Shown: one piece after another, positions 1-10,587 of the stretch | Layout: the number at the start of each line of letters is the position of its first letter | Position numbering within the stretch: position 1 is the first letter of the stretch | Source: Psychrobacter alimentarius | Lineage (GTDB): Bacteria; Pseudomonadota; Gammaproteobacteria; Pseudomonadales; Moraxellaceae | Reading direction: 5' to 3' | Assembly (NCBI RefSeq): GCF_001606025.1 | Contig: NZ_CP014945.1 | Span: 806,001 to 870,000 of the forward strand | DNA length: 64,000 nucleotides | Notes under the pieces: generated by a model | Told to the model about the DNA's origin: nothing | Database searches by the model: none | What the model saw: only the letters and a program-made list of their open reading frames with translations | Program-made: the position numbers and the translations under genes

Positions 1-1176
1 GCTGCTAATGTCCGCGGACGTGGTGGTGCTGGTTTTAACGCAGGTTTGAAGTGGATGTTTATGTCGCCTCCTGATGGTTTGCCTCGCTATCTTATTTGTA
101 ATGCTGATGAGATGGAGCCGGGCACGTTTAAAGACCGTTTGCTCATGGAACGCCTACCGTTTCAATTGATTGAAGGCATGCTTATCACAGCGCATGCAAT
201 CGGTGCGACCGACGGTTATATCTTTATCCGCGGTGAGTATATCGTGGCCGCTGAGCGTTTGGTTGCCGCGATTAATGAATGCTTAGCTAACAACCTGATG
301 GGCAATAACATTTTAGGCTCTGACTTTAGCTTTAATCTTCATGTGCATACAGGCGCTGGACGCTATATCTGCGGTGAAGAGACGGCACTGATTAATTGTC
401 TAGAAGGCCGTCGCGCTAATCCGCGTACCAAACCGCCATTTCCACAAATCTCTGGCGCATGGGGTCGTCCAACGGTTGTCAACAACGTTGAGACCTTATG
501 CAATATGCCAGCCATTTTGAATCATGGGGTTGACTGGTATCAGTCATTGGCCAACATTAAAGGTACCAGTAAAACACCAGGCACTAAACTATTTGGTTGT
601 TCAGGCTTGGTCAATGATCCTGGTCTGTGGGAGCTGCCTTTTGGTTATACAGCTCGCGAGATTATTGAAGAGTTGGCTGGTGGTATGAAAGACGGCAAAA
701 CGCTTAAAGCTTGGCTACCAGGCGGCGCATCAACAGATTTCTTGACAGCAGATCATTTGGATGTGGTTGTCGATTTTGACTCGATTCAAGAAGCAGGTAG
801 CCGTATGGGTACGGGTCTTATTATGGTCGTCGATGAAGCACAAGACATGGTGCCATTATTGCGTAATCTTGAGATTTTCTTTCAACGCGAATCTTGTGGT
901 TGGTGTACACCATGCCGCGATGGTTTGCCGTGGGGCGTCAAATTGCTGACTGCTATTAATGATGGTGAAGGGCAGTTGGGCGACGTAGAAAAACTAGAAG
1001 GTCTGACGCGTGACTTGTGGATTGGTAAAACATTCTGTGCCCATGCTCCAGGTGCGATGGAACCACTCATGAGTGCGATTAAATATTTCCGTCCTGAATT
1101 TGATCAAAAAATTGCTCAGGCGGTTGGTGTAGATGTCATTGATGCTGCAGCCAATCAACAGCCAGTAGCGAAATAA
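1..1176 (+). CDS. nuoF: NADH-quinone oxidoreductase subunit F (NuoF), 5'-truncated by window edge
   Basis: Peripheral-arm subunit of respiratory complex I that binds FMN and NADH and passes electrons into the iron-sulfur chain. The reading frame is open from base 1 and already contains the glycine-rich nucleotide motif GRGGAGF (bases 16-36), so the true start lies upstream of the window; the TTG at 46 is internal. The N3 [4Fe-4S] cluster ligands are visible as CGWCTPC (895-915) with the fourth cysteine in FCAHAPGA (Cys codon 1036-1038). The C-terminus ends in a normal place for the family. It is followed 10 bases later by nuoG, whose AAGGAG ribosome site overlaps the nuoF stop region, so the two are co-transcribed. 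Confidence 0.97.
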   Translation, partial: AANVRGRGGAGFNAGLKWMFMSPPDGLPRYLICNADEMEPGTFKDRLLMERLPFQLIEGMLITAHAIGATDGYIFIRGEYIVAAERLVAAINECLANNLMGNNILGSDFSFNLHVHTGAGRYICGEETALINCLEGRRANPRTKPPFPQISGAWGRPTVVNNVETLCNMPAILNHGVDWYQSLANIKGTSKTPGTKLFGCSGLVNDPGLWELPFGYTAREIIEELAGGMKDGKTLKAWLPGGASTDFLTADHLDVVVDFDSIQEAGSRMGTGLIMVVDEAQDMVPLLRNLEIFFQRESCGWCTPCRDGLPWGVKLLTAINDGEGQLGDVEKLEGLTRDLWIGKTFCAHAPGAMEPLMSAIKYFRPEFDQKIAQAVGVDVIDAAANQQPVAK

Positions 1177-1186
1177 GGAGAGCGGC

Positions 1187-4100
1187 ATGGCAGTCATACA
1201 TATTGATGGAACCACTGTCGAAGTAGATAGTAGCGATAACTTGCTACAAGCGTGTTTGTCTCTTGGCATTGATGTGCCATATTTTTGTTATCATCCCGCC
1301 CTCGGCTCAGTAGGATCATGCCGCCAGTGTGCGGTTAAACAATATCAAAATAAAGAAGATATGGAAGCAGGTCGTGGTCGCCTAGTGATGTCATGTATGG
1401 TGGCACCTGGTGATGATATGTATATTTCGGTCACCGATGATGAAGCCAAAGCCTTCCGTAAGTCGATGGTTGAGTTACTCATGACCAACCACCCGCATGA
1501 CTGTCCTACCTGTGAAGAAGGAGGGCATTGTCACTTGCAGGACATGACTTACATGTCAGGTCACAGCCGTCGTCGCTATCGTTTTACCAAACGTACGCAT
1601 CACAACCAAGAGCTTGGGCCGTTTATTGCTCATGAAATGAACCGTTGTATCGCTTGCTATCGCTGTGTTCGCTTTTATAAGGATTATGCAGGTGGTGAGG
1701 ATTTGGGCGTTTATGGCTCAAACAACCGTGTCTATTTTGGTCGCGATAAAGATGGTCAGTTTGAAAGCGAGTTTTCAGGCAACTTAACTGAAGTATGCCC
1801 AACGGGCGTCTTTACGGATAAGACGCATTCTGAGCGCTACAATCGTAAGTGGGACATGCAGTATGCACCAAGCATCTGTCATGGCTGCTCAGCGGGCTGT
1901 AACACCTCGCCAGGTGAGCGTTATGGTGAATTGCGCCGTATCGAAAACCGTTATAACGGTGAAGTAAACCGTTATTTCTTATGCGATCGTGGTCGCTTTG
2001 GTTACGGTTATGTCAACCGTGAGGATCGCCCAACGCAAGCGCTTGAGCGTATCAATGATAAGCACGTCAAAATCAATATCGACTATGCGCTAGATGAAAC
2101 CATCAAACGTATCAAAGAGAAAAAGGTTATTGGTATTGGCTCGCCACGTGCCAGTTTAGAGACCAACTTTGCCCTAAAAAACTTAGTTGGCTTTAATAAC
2201 TTTTCAACTGGCCTTAATCATCAGCAGCAATCTTTGGTCAATAAATGTATCGAAGTGCTTAGCACTGAGGGCATCTATAACCCAAGCATGACTGATATCG
2301 AAAGCTATGATGCCGTATTGGTATTGGGTGAAGACATCACGCAAACGTCATCAAGAGTCGCGCTATCAGTACGCCAAGCCGCTAAAAATGAAGGTCTGAA
2401 AATGGCAGCCGCGTTGCAGACTCAGCCTTGGCTTGCTGAACCTGTCAAGCGTATTGCTCAAGATGCTTTAAGTCCCGTTTATGTCATTGATGTGACCCAA
2501 ACTAAGCTAGAAGATATCAGTAAAGTGAGTGTGGTAGCAACGCCTGAAGACATTACCAAACTTGGCTTTAAAGTGGCCGAAGAAATTGCTCATTTTTCTG
2601 ATGATTTAGCCAAAATTGCTCATCCTCAGGACAGTAAGCAACAAGATGCCAGTGCTGATGCCAACATCGACGGTATGCAATCGCTTGCCCAGCAAATTGC
2701 TTATGACTTGATTCAAGCGGATAAACCATTAGTCATCTCAGGCACGGGTCTGTCGTCTGTTGCCTTAATAGAAGCAGCCGCGCAAATCACGCAAGCATTA
2801 ACCCAAAAACGTGCTGCCATTCAAGCGACAGAGCAGCACCAAGTTGATGTTCATAATGAAAAAGTGAGAGCGGCAGAGCAGCAAGCGCAAACTGATCAGC
2901 CTGACGAAGATCAAGAGCTATCAGCCAAACCAGAGAAACCTGACACTGGTACAAATAAAGAAGCGCAAGACGATGTTGAGCGTAAGCCAGCTGAGAAGCT
3001 TGAGCTAAAAGAAGTGAATGACAGCTATCATGCACAAGCGGGTATTTATCTGACGGTTCCTGATGCCAATAGCATGGGCGTTTGTATGCTTGGTGGTCAA
3101 TCAGTCGAAGAGCTACTAGCGAGTGACTTTGATGTGGTCATCGTTGCAGAAAATCAGCTAACTGATGCAATAGATGCCAATAAGTTAACACAGCTATTGG
3201 CTGATAAAACCGTGATTGCGCTTGATCATCAGTTGCTTGATTGGCACAAAGATGTTGATATCGTATTACCAGCAGCAAGCTTTGCGGAAGCTGATGGTAC
3301 ATTGATCTCCGCTGAAGGCCGCGCTCAGCGTTTTTTCCAAGTCTATGACAATAACTATTATCATCCAATGAGCAGTATCAAAGAAGGCTGGCGCTGGCTG
3401 CATGCTGTGCATAGCAGCTTAGAAGGCAGAGAGGTCGATTGGACGCAATTGGATGATGTGATCAATGCGTTAATAGCCACGCATCCTAAGCTTGCAGGTA
3501 TCAAAGGCGCAGCGCCAGAAGCAGATTACCGCATTATTGGTCTTAAAATTGCGCGTCAACCGCGTCGCTATTCAGGCCGTACTGCCATGCGCGCACCGAT
3601 ATCCGTCCATGAGCCAATGCAGCCAAAGGATTTAGATACAGGTTTAACTTTCTCAATGGAAGGTTATAGCGGCAAACAAACCCCAAGCTCTATGATTCCT
3701 TTTGCCAATGCGGCAGGTTGGAACTCACCGCAAGCGTGGAACAAATATCAAGACAAAGTGGGTGGTCATCTAAAAAATGGTGATCCAGGTGTGCGCCTGT
3801 TTGATCAGTTAGAACGTCTAGCCACTCGTCAGTATGTGGTACCAGAAGCTACTGCGTCGACCATGACGGATATGCAGCAAGGACAAGCCAAGTTAGTGCC
3901 TATCTATAATATTTATGCCAGCTCAATGATGGTATCACGCAGTCCCATTGTCGCAGAGCAACTGCCTGTTGCAGCATGGCGCATTGGTATTGATGATGCC
4001 AAAAACTGGAATATCGCTGCTGGTGATTATTTAGCGATTGAGATTGATAAGCAACAAATCACCTTGCCAGTCCAGCTTGTCGGTTACTTAGCGGAAGGCT

Positions 4101-4300
4101 GTATTGGTTATCCAGTCGGTCAGGTCAGCATCGTTCATCCGTCACTGCCAGCGTCGGTACGCAAAGTTGACGCGCCCGTTACGATGATGGGCGATATGGC
4201 TGATGATCGCTTTTTGACAAACAAAAATGCTGGTAACAGCTTTGATGATAACCGTGCCATGCAAGCAACTGTAGCGCCAACCACCACACAGGAGGTGTGA
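1187..4300 (+). CDS. nuoG: NADH-quinone oxidoreductase subunit G (NuoG), long variant
   Basis: Large iron-sulfur subunit of complex I. The N-terminal ferredoxin-like domain carries the [2Fe-2S] cysteines C34, C45 and C48. Next come the His/Cys cluster motif ([16 protein letters not shown]), the four-cysteine motif CIACYRC with its partner in CPTGVF, and the additional N7-type set CHGCSAGC plus a later FLCDRG. The remainder is the molybdopterin-oxidoreductase-like domain. At 1037 aa it is clearly longer than the roughly 900 aa of the E. coli protein. The excess lies mainly at about residues 540-615, a Gln/Glu/Lys/Asp-rich stretch without obvious fold. The start ATG has AAGGAG upstream. nuoH begins one base after its stop. 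Confidence 0.96.
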   Translation: MAVIHIDGTTVEVDSSDNLLQACLSLGIDVPYFCYHPALGSVGSCRQCAVKQYQNKEDMEAGRGRLVMSCMVAPGDDMYISVTDDEAKAFRKSMVELLMTNHPHDCPTCEEGGHCHLQDMTYMSGHSRRRYRFTKRTHHNQELGPFIAHEMNRCIACYRCVRFYKDYAGGEDLGVYGSNNRVYFGRDKDGQFESEFSGNLTEVCPTGVFTDKTHSERYNRKWDMQYAPSICHGCSAGCNTSPGERYGELRRIENRYNGEVNRYFLCDRGRFGYGYVNREDRPTQALERINDKHVKINIDYALDETIKRIKEKKVIGIGSPRASLETNFALKNLVGFNNFSTGLNHQQQSLVNKCIEVLSTEGIYNPSMTDIESYDAVLVLGEDITQTSSRVALSVRQAAKNEGLKMAAALQTQPWLAEPVKRIAQDALSPVYVIDVTQTKLEDISKVSVVATPEDITKLGFKVAEEIAHFSDDLAKIAHPQDSKQQDASADANIDGMQSLAQQIAYDLIQADKPLVISGTGLSSVALIEAAAQITQALTQKRAAIQATEQHQVDVHNEKVRAAEQQAQTDQPDEDQELSAKPEKPDTGTNKEAQDDVERKPAEKLELKEVNDSYHAQAGIYLTVPDANSMGVCMLGGQSVEELLASDFDVVIVAENQLTDAIDANKLTQLLADKTVIALDHQLLDWHKDVDIVLPAASFAEADGTLISAEGRAQRFFQVYDNNYYHPMSSIKEGWRWLHAVHSSLEGREVDWTQLDDVINALIATHPKLAGIKGAAPEADYRIIGLKIARQPRRYSGRTAMRAPISVHEPMQPKDLDTGLTFSMEGYSGKQTPSSMIPFANAAGWNSPQAWNKYQDKVGGHLKNGDPGVRLFDQLERLATRQYVVPEATASTMTDMQQGQAKLVPIYNIYASSMMVSRSPIVAEQLPVAAWRIGIDDAKNWNIAAGDYLAIEIDKQQITLPVQLVGYLAEGCIGYPVGQVSIVHPSLPASVRKVDAPVTMMGDMADDRFLTNKNAGNSFDDNRAMQATVAPTTTQEV

Positions 4301-4301
4301 T

Positions 4302-5345
4302 ATGCAAGTCACTCGTATTATTCCTGATGTGCCAAGCTTTTTGGCCAATAGCATGAGCTTTGATGCGTGGTCCATTCTATTTTTGGTGGGCCAATCACTG
4401 GTTATCTTCTTAGTTGTTGTGCTGGTTGCCGCCATGATGATCATCTATGAGCGCCGCATGCTGGCATTATGGCAAGACCGCTATGGTCCAAACCGTGTAG
4501 GGCCTTTTGGCTCATTGCAGTTGGTGGCCGACATGCTCAAAATCTTCTTTAAAGAAGATTGGACGCCAAACTTTACTGATAAGTTTATGTTTACTTTGGC
4601 ACCTGCGGTTGCCATGTTTACGGCATTGGCTTCATTTGCCATTATTCCTATCTCACCAACGCTTGGTGTCGCTGATTGGGATATTGGCATTTTGTTCTTC
4701 TTTGCCATGGCGGGTATCGCGGTCTACGCTGTGATGTTCGGTGGTTGGGCATCGGCGAATAAATTTTCTCTTTTGGGTGGATTACGTTCAGCTGCACAGA
4801 CGATCAGTTACGAAGTGTTTTTGGGATTGTCATTGATGGGTGTGGTTGCATTGACTGGCTCATTTAACTTGCGTGAGATTGTCGAGTCACAAATTGATGG
4901 CTGGTATATCATTCCGCAGTTTTTTGGATTTTTGACTTTTGTGGTGGCTGGCGTAGCGGTTACCCATAGACATCCGTTTGACCAACCCGAAGCTGAGCAA
5001 GAGCTCGCTGAAGGCTATCATGTCGAATATTCTGGCATGAAATTTGGTATGTTCTTTATTGGCGAATACGTCAACGTTGTCTTGATTTCTGCGCTGATGA
5101 CGTGTTTGTTCTTTGGTGGCTGGCTTGCACCTTTTAACTTAGACATTCCATTTATTCCACCAGCTTTTTGGTTCATGATTAAGACACTGTTCTTTATGAC
5201 CATGTTTGTTTTGGCTCGAGGCTCACTCATGCGTCCGCGCTATGATCAGGTGATGAACTTTGGCTGGAAAGTTTGCCTGCCAGTAACGTTGATTAATTTA
5301 TTGATTACGGCTGCAGTCATTTTGATCTTTTCCCCAACGTTGTAA
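4302..5345 (+). CDS. nuoH: NADH-quinone oxidoreductase subunit H (NuoH)
   Basis: Membrane subunit of complex I that forms part of the quinone-binding chamber at the junction of the peripheral and membrane arms. The 347-aa product is strongly hydrophobic, with about eight membrane segments. It contains the family signature around [19 protein letters not shown] after the first helix and the acidic cytoplasmic loop ([20 protein letters not shown]) that faces quinone. Length is typical (E. coli about 325). The start ATG at 4302 follows the nuoG stop by a single base and has GGAGGTG just upstream, giving tight translational coupling. A gap of 55 bases with no terminator separates it from nuoI. Confidence 0.96.
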   Translation: MQVTRIIPDVPSFLANSMSFDAWSILFLVGQSLVIFLVVVLVAAMMIIYERRMLALWQDRYGPNRVGPFGSLQLVADMLKIFFKEDWTPNFTDKFMFTLAPAVAMFTALASFAIIPISPTLGVADWDIGILFFFAMAGIAVYAVMFGGWASANKFSLLGGLRSAAQTISYEVFLGLSLMGVVALTGSFNLREIVESQIDGWYIIPQFFGFLTFVVAGVAVTHRHPFDQPEAEQELAEGYHVEYSGMKFGMFFIGEYVNVVLISALMTCLFFGGWLAPFNLDIPFIPPAFWFMIKTLFFMTMFVLARGSLMRPRYDQVMNFGWKVCLPVTLINLLITAAVILIFSPTL

Positions 5346-5400
5346 TCATTACTAGCCATCACTGATGAACTAGGGTAAAGCTGATAAGGATAATAATCCC

Positions 5401-5949
5401 ATGTTTACTACTATAAAAAAGACCGTCATTGGTATATTTACCATTGTCCGCAGCATGTGGATGGTCAATAGTCATGCGCTCAGGCCACGTGATACCATTC
5501 TTTATCCTGAAGAGCCGGTACCTGTACCGCCACGTTTTCGTGGACGTATTGTCCTAACGCGTGACCCTGATGGAGATGAGCGCTGCGTTGCCTGTAACTT
5601 ATGTGCTGTTGCATGCCCAGTCGGTTGTATTTCGCTACAAAAAGCGGAGCGTGAAGATGGCCGCTGGTATCCAGAGTTTTTTCGGATCAATTTTTCACGA
5701 TGTATCTTTTGTGGAATGTGTGAAGAAGCCTGTCCGACAACCGCTATTCAAATGACACCAGATTTTGAGCTTGGTGAATATAAGCGTCAGGACTTGGTTT
5801 ACGAAAAAGAGCATTTGCTCATTTCAGGACCGGGTAAATATCCTGATTATAACTATTATCGTGTGACGGGTATGGCGGTCGCGGACAAACCAAAAGGGGC
5901 AGCTCAAAATGAATCTGCACCTATTGATCTAAGGAGCTTGCTGCCATGA
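5401..5949 (+). CDS. nuoI: NADH-quinone oxidoreductase subunit I (NuoI)
   Basis: Complex I subunit carrying the two [4Fe-4S] clusters N6a and N6b that relay electrons towards the terminal cluster N2. Both ferredoxin motifs are intact: C62, C65, C68, C72 and C101, C104, C107, C111. The protein is 182 aa, normal for the family, with a short N-terminal amphipathic region that would lie on the membrane. The ribosome site is AAGGATAAT (5386-5394), a form repeated upstream of several genes in this window. The stop codon overlaps the nuoJ start as ATGA. Confidence 0.96.
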   Translation: MFTTIKKTVIGIFTIVRSMWMVNSHALRPRDTILYPEEPVPVPPRFRGRIVLTRDPDGDERCVACNLCAVACPVGCISLQKAEREDGRWYPEFFRINFSRCIFCGMCEEACPTTAIQMTPDFELGEYKRQDLVYEKEHLLISGPGKYPDYNYYRVTGMAVADKPKGAAQNESAPIDLRSLLP

Positions 5950-6671
5950 TGAATATCTTAAATCATCCTGAATTGGCAGGGTTTTACTCGCTTGCAGCCG
6001 TGGCTATTTTTGCCAGCCTGCGGGTGGTCACTCAAGCCAACCCCGTACATGCTATTTTATCAATGATTGTGTCATTGCTAGCGATTGCTGGGATATTTTT
6101 TGTGCTTGGTGCGCCATTCGCAGGCGCGCTTGAAATCGTGGTCTACGCAGGCGCTATCATGGTGCTGTTTGTCTTTGTCATCATGATGTTGAATCTCGGT
6201 ATGAGTAATGATGAGCGCGAAGAGAAATGGCTAGATGCTGGCAGTTGGGCGATACCGACAGGTTTGACCATCATCATTGCTGTGATTCTTTATGCGCTGA
6301 TTGGTCTTAATGACGACGGCACAGCGATGATTGGTGGTACCACCGTATCTGCCAAAGTAGTTGGCACGGTGTTGTTTACCAAATACGTGATGCTGATAGA
6401 AGTAGCAGCCTTATTGCTGTTGGCAGCTTTAGTGGCCGCTTATCATTTGGGTAAAGAAGCCAATGATGACGAGATTGTCAGTGACGACAGTCATAAAGGG
6501 CAGCCGAGTGCGGCTCGCACCAAGTCGTACAATCACGATAGCTCTCATGTAGAAAACAATGCAGCAGAAACGGCTGAACCTTATGAATATAAAGATGTTG
6601 ATCCACGTGACTATGTGGGTGCAAAACGAGTCGTGGTTGTAAAACGAGTCACGCGCAAGGAGTCAGACTGA
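5946..6671 (+). CDS. nuoJ: NADH-quinone oxidoreductase subunit J (NuoJ)
   Basis: Membrane subunit of complex I whose helices contribute to the central proton-transfer axis. The first ~170 residues contain five hydrophobic helices and the conserved stretch [19 protein letters not shown]. The product is 241 aa, longer than the usual ~180. The extra length is a hydrophilic C-terminal tail (from about residue 175) rich in Asp, Ser, Asn and His and ending in Lys/Arg/Val-rich residues, probably on the cytoplasmic side. The start overlaps the nuoI stop by four bases and has AGGAG upstream. The stop TGA overlaps the nuoK start. Confidence 0.95.
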   Translation: MMNILNHPELAGFYSLAAVAIFASLRVVTQANPVHAILSMIVSLLAIAGIFFVLGAPFAGALEIVVYAGAIMVLFVFVIMMLNLGMSNDEREEKWLDAGSWAIPTGLTIIIAVILYALIGLNDDGTAMIGGTTVSAKVVGTVLFTKYVMLIEVAALLLLAALVAAYHLGKEANDDEIVSDDSHKGQPSAARTKSYNHDSSHVENNAAETAEPYEYKDVDPRDYVGAKRVVVVKRVTRKESD

Positions 6672-7078
6672 TGGTACTAGCAGCGAGCGTGGCACAAGAC
6701 GTATCGAATGTGCCGTTTGCCCATGAAGTGGCAGGCTTAGTACAGCCTGCTGCTGAGGCACAAAACTTATTGGGAATGATACCGATGAGCCATGGATTGA
6801 TTTTGGCCGGTATTTTATTTGCCATTGGTTTGTGCGGCGTCATGGTACGACGTAATTTCTTATTTATGCTGATGAGCCTTGAGATCATGATGAATGCGAC
6901 AGCATTGGCATTTGTCATAGCAGGGAGTCGCTGGGTCGATCCAGATGGGCAGATTATGTTTATCTTTATTTTGACGTTGGCAGCAGCCGAGGCCGCCATT
7001 GGTTTGGCAATATTATTGCGGTTTTATCATAAGCGTGGGCATCTAGATGTCGATACCGCCAATGAGATGAAAGGATGA
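6671..7078 (+). CDS. nuoK: NADH-quinone oxidoreductase subunit K (NuoK), with N-terminal extension
   Basis: Small three-helix membrane subunit of complex I with the buried glutamates needed for proton pumping (LEIMMNA and [10 protein letters not shown] regions). The typical ~100-residue family sequence begins at the internal Met at 6776 ([10 protein letters not shown]). However, the ATG at 6671 overlaps the nuoJ stop and has a perfect AAGGAG seven to twelve bases upstream, whereas 6776 has no separate ribosome site. I therefore annotate the longer 135-aa form, which has about 35 extra N-terminal residues. The alternative start at 6776 cannot be excluded. Confidence 0.93.
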   Translation: MVLAASVAQDVSNVPFAHEVAGLVQPAAEAQNLLGMIPMSHGLILAGILFAIGLCGVMVRRNFLFMLMSLEIMMNATALAFVIAGSRWVDPDGQIMFIFILTLAAAEAAIGLAILLRFYHKRGHLDVDTANEMKG

Positions 7079-7082
7079 TGTC

Positions 7083-8957
7083 ATGAGTTTATTACCATTA
7101 ACCTTTATATTCCCGCTCGTTGGCTTTTTGATTTTAGCCTTTATGCGTGACAAGTTAACGGAGCAGGTGGCAGCGATTGTCGGTGTTGGTAGCATGTTGT
7201 TATCAGCATTGTGCACACTGGTTGTCAGTTATACCTTTTTGACCACCAGTCCAGCAGGAACGGTGATAGAAATACCGCTATGGACATGGTTCCAAGTTGG
7301 TGATTTTGCGCCAAATTTTGGACTTAGCTTTGATGGCTTGGCATTGACCATGACTGGCGTCATTACTGGTATTGGCTTTTTAATCCATTTGTTTGCTGCT
7401 TGGTACATGAAAGGCGATACAGGATTTGCACGCTTCTTTAGCTATATGAATTTGTTCGTCGCCAGCATGTTATTGCTGGTATTGGCAGATAACTTATTTT
7501 TACTCTATCTGGGCTGGGAAGGTGTGGGTATCTGTTCGTACTTGCTCATCGGTTACTATTATCACGATAGAGCCAATGGTCGCGCGGCGATAAAAGCCTT
7601 TACGGTTACGCGTGTGGGTGATGTGTTCTTAGCTTTTGGTCTATTTTTATTATTCCGCGAGTTTGGTACGCTCAATATTCAAGAGATTATCACGCGCGCG
7701 CCAGAAGTTTTTGACATCAATAATCCAATCATGATGTTAACCACTATGATGCTTGTGGGCGGTGCAATGGGTAAATCAGCCCAGTTGCCACTACATACGT
7801 GGCTTGCCGATGCGATGGCAGGTCCGACGCCCGTATCAGCGCTGATTCACGCTGCAACGATGGTGACAGCAGGGGTGTATTTAATCGCTCGTCTGCATCC
7901 ATTATTTGAGCTGACGCCAGGTATTTTATTGTACTGGGTTGGCGGCGTAGGGGCATTAACGCTGGTCGTTGCTGGTTTTTGTGCATTGGCGCAAACAGAC
8001 ATCAAACGTATTCTTGCGTATTCAACCATGAGTCAGATTGGTTATATGTTCTTAGCACTTGGTGTGGGTGCATGGCAAGGGGCTATCTTCCATCTGATGA
8101 CGCATGCCTTCTTTAAAGCATTGCTGTTTTTATCATCAGGTGCGGTTATTCTTGCGGTACATCATGAGCAAGATATCTTCAAGATGGGCGGCTTACGTAA
8201 AAAGATACCATTGGTATTTTGGTGTTATATCGTCGGTGGTGGTGCATTGGCTGCCATACCTTGGGTAACCGTTGGTTTTTACTCTAAAGAAGCGATTCTT
8301 TGGGAAACCTATGCGACAGGTCACTTAGTATTGTTCTACATGGGTGTGTTTGGGGCATTCTTAACGGCTATTTATACCTTCCGTATGATTTGGATTATCT
8401 TCTTTGGTGAAGAGAAAACCCATGCACACAAATTGTCAGGGGTATCGTATTGGTTACCGCTTACTGTGCTGCTAGTGCTATCAACAGCGGTTGGTGCATG
8501 GATTACGCCGCCATTACAAGGCGTGTTGCCAGAGAGCGTTGGGCATCTATTAGAAGTGGCAGGTCAAGCACATGCTAAGCACACGGCAGAATATATCGCG
8601 ATGGGTGCGATGGCAGCTGGTTTGATCATCGCTGCACTGCTCTATGTGGTAAATAAAGGTCGCATACTAACCAGCTTCAAACGTTCACGCATTGGTGGTG
8701 GGCTATATCACTGGTGCTATCACGGTCTAGGCTTTGATGCGCTATATGATCTAATTTTTGTAAAACCCTTTTTATTCATCGGCCGCTTATTTAAAGCCGA
8801 CCCTATTGATAAAACGTGGTATGTATTACCCAAGCTGGCTTCAGCAGGTAATAAGATATTGTCTGCGACGCAAACAGGGTCACTTCGAGGTTATGCGACA
8901 AGCTTTGGCTTGGGCATGGCTGTGCTGTTGGTGCTGGTAATGATGACGGTGGTATAA
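7083..8957 (+). CDS. nuoL: NADH-quinone oxidoreductase subunit L (NuoL)
   Basis: Antiporter-like proton-pumping subunit at the distal end of the complex I membrane arm. It also supplies the long lateral helix that runs along NuoM and NuoN. The 624-aa length is typical. Signature stretches include LGWEGVGICSYLLIGYYY, the lysine-containing GKSAQLPLHTWLADAM and PTPVSALIHAATMVTAG. Around fifteen hydrophobic segments are visible. The start ATG at 7083 follows the nuoK stop by four bases, with AAAGGATG upstream. nuoM starts one base after its stop. Confidence 0.96.
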   Translation: MSLLPLTFIFPLVGFLILAFMRDKLTEQVAAIVGVGSMLLSALCTLVVSYTFLTTSPAGTVIEIPLWTWFQVGDFAPNFGLSFDGLALTMTGVITGIGFLIHLFAAWYMKGDTGFARFFSYMNLFVASMLLLVLADNLFLLYLGWEGVGICSYLLIGYYYHDRANGRAAIKAFTVTRVGDVFLAFGLFLLFREFGTLNIQEIITRAPEVFDINNPIMMLTTMMLVGGAMGKSAQLPLHTWLADAMAGPTPVSALIHAATMVTAGVYLIARLHPLFELTPGILLYWVGGVGALTLVVAGFCALAQTDIKRILAYSTMSQIGYMFLALGVGAWQGAIFHLMTHAFFKALLFLSSGAVILAVHHEQDIFKMGGLRKKIPLVFWCYIVGGGALAAIPWVTVGFYSKEAILWETYATGHLVLFYMGVFGAFLTAIYTFRMIWIIFFGEEKTHAHKLSGVSYWLPLTVLLVLSTAVGAWITPPLQGVLPESVGHLLEVAGQAHAKHTAEYIAMGAMAAGLIIAALLYVVNKGRILTSFKRSRIGGGLYHWCYHGLGFDALYDLIFVKPFLFIGRLFKADPIDKTWYVLPKLASAGNKILSATQTGSLRGYATSFGLGMAVLLVLVMMTVV

Positions 8958-8958
8958 G

Positions 8959-10584
8959 ATGATTGAGTTACAACAAACGTGGATGCTACCAGCATTAATC
9001 GCAATTCCTTTTATTGCAGGGTTGCTGTGTTGGCTGGTAGAGCGATTTAATAAGCGTCTGCCGCGCTGGATCGCGTTGGTCGGTATGATATTGACCTTTG
9101 CACTATCACTGGTGCTCTGGCAGTACGGCAATTTTAGCGGTATGAGCAAGCAAGTCATTGCACCAGACTCAGCAGTGCCTTGGGTGGCTGAATTCAGTGT
9201 GCCGTGGATACCAAGCTTTGGTATCAGTTTTCATTTGGCGCTAGATGGTTTATCACTATTAATGGTGGCATTGACAGGTCTGCTCGGTATTGCTGCTGTG
9301 GCCTGTTCATGGAATGAGATTCAACGCCGCGTTGGTTTCTTCCATCTAAACTTGCTTTGGAGTCTGGGCGGCGTCATTGGTGTTTTCTTAGCCATTGATT
9401 TGTTCTTATTCTTCTTCTTCTGGGAGATGATGCTGGTTCCTATCTATTTCTTGATCGCTATTTGGGGTCATGATGTGGTCGGTAAAACCAAAGAATATGC
9501 GGCCACCAAGTTCTTTATCTATACCCAAGCCTCTGGTCTTATCATGCTGATTGGTATTTTGATATTGGTTATTATCAGCTACGCACAAAAAGGTGTGGTG
9601 AGCTTTAACTATAATGATTTACTCGGTACGTCACTTGGCGGCTGGGAATATCCAATCATGCTGTGTTTCTTTATCGGCTTTGCAGTTAAGTTGCCGATTA
9701 TTCCATTCCATGGCTGGTTGCCAGATGCGCATGCGCAGGCACCAACAGCAGGTTCGGTGGATTTGGCAGGGGTTTTGATTAAGACTGCGGCTTACGGTTT
9801 GATTCGATTTGTTTTACCGTTATTTCCTGTGGCATCTCAAGAGTTTGCGCCGATTGCGATGACGTTGGGTACGATTGGTATCTTTTACGGGGCATGGTTG
9901 GCCTTTATGCAAACCGATATGAAGCGTTTGCTGGCTTATACCAGTATCTCGCACATGGGATTTGTAGTATTGGCTATTTATGCTGGTACGCTACTGAGCT
10001 TGCAAGGTTTGATGATTCAGATGCTGGCGCATGGCTTAAGCTCAGCGGCACTCTTTATCATGGCAGGGCAGTTGTATGAACGTTTGCATACGCGCGATTT
10101 GACTTTAATGGGCGGCATGTGGGGACAGTTCCGTTACTATGCACCGATATTGATGTTCTTCTGTGCCGCGCTGCTGGGTATCCCTGGTACAGGTAACTTC
10201 ATCGGCGAATTTATGATCTTATTTGGCTCATTTGCTCAATATCCGGTATTCGTGGTATTTGCAACGTTTAGCTTGGTATTGGCAGGATTGTACTCGCTGA
10301 TACTGATCCACCGTGCTTTATTTGGAACAAATAATATTGCCGAACTGGCGCTCGAAGAGACTAAGTCACATGGGTTGCCCACGCGCAGACTAAAAGATTT
10401 GGGCAAACGTGAGCTGTCATTGTTACTGGTATTGGCCGCTGGACTGGTATGGCTTGGACTTTATCCGCAGCCGTTCCTCGATACGTCGAGTCACGCGATG
10501 CAGTGGATCAACAATGCGTATATATACAGTCAAGTAACACAGGTAGATGCATCGCAGTTGCTTGATGCAATGGAGGCACGTTAA
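8959..10584 (+). CDS. nuoM: NADH-quinone oxidoreductase subunit M (NuoM)
   Basis: Second antiporter-like proton channel of complex I, homologous to Mrp Na+/H+ antiporter subunits. The 541-aa product has about fourteen membrane helices and the family stretches FFFFWEMMLVPIYFLI and VKLPIIPFHGWLPDAHAQA, including the conserved Glu and Lys of the proton path. It begins directly after the nuoL stop without a strong ribosome site of its own, so translation is probably coupled. nuoN follows three bases later. Confidence 0.96.
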   Translation: MIELQQTWMLPALIAIPFIAGLLCWLVERFNKRLPRWIALVGMILTFALSLVLWQYGNFSGMSKQVIAPDSAVPWVAEFSVPWIPSFGISFHLALDGLSLLMVALTGLLGIAAVACSWNEIQRRVGFFHLNLLWSLGGVIGVFLAIDLFLFFFFWEMMLVPIYFLIAIWGHDVVGKTKEYAATKFFIYTQASGLIMLIGILILVIISYAQKGVVSFNYNDLLGTSLGGWEYPIMLCFFIGFAVKLPIIPFHGWLPDAHAQAPTAGSVDLAGVLIKTAAYGLIRFVLPLFPVASQEFAPIAMTLGTIGIFYGAWLAFMQTDMKRLLAYTSISHMGFVVLAIYAGTLLSLQGLMIQMLAHGLSSAALFIMAGQLYERLHTRDLTLMGGMWGQFRYYAPILMFFCAALLGIPGTGNFIGEFMILFGSFAQYPVFVVFATFSLVLAGLYSLILIHRALFGTNNIAELALEETKSHGLPTRRLKDLGKRELSLLLVLAAGLVWLGLYPQPFLDTSSHAMQWINNAYIYSQVTQVDASQLLDAMEAR

Positions 10585-10587
10585 GTC

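Noticed and set aside
2787-3035. Minus-strand reading frame within the NuoG insert
   Set aside because: It mirrors the low-complexity insert of NuoG; no start signals or motifs.
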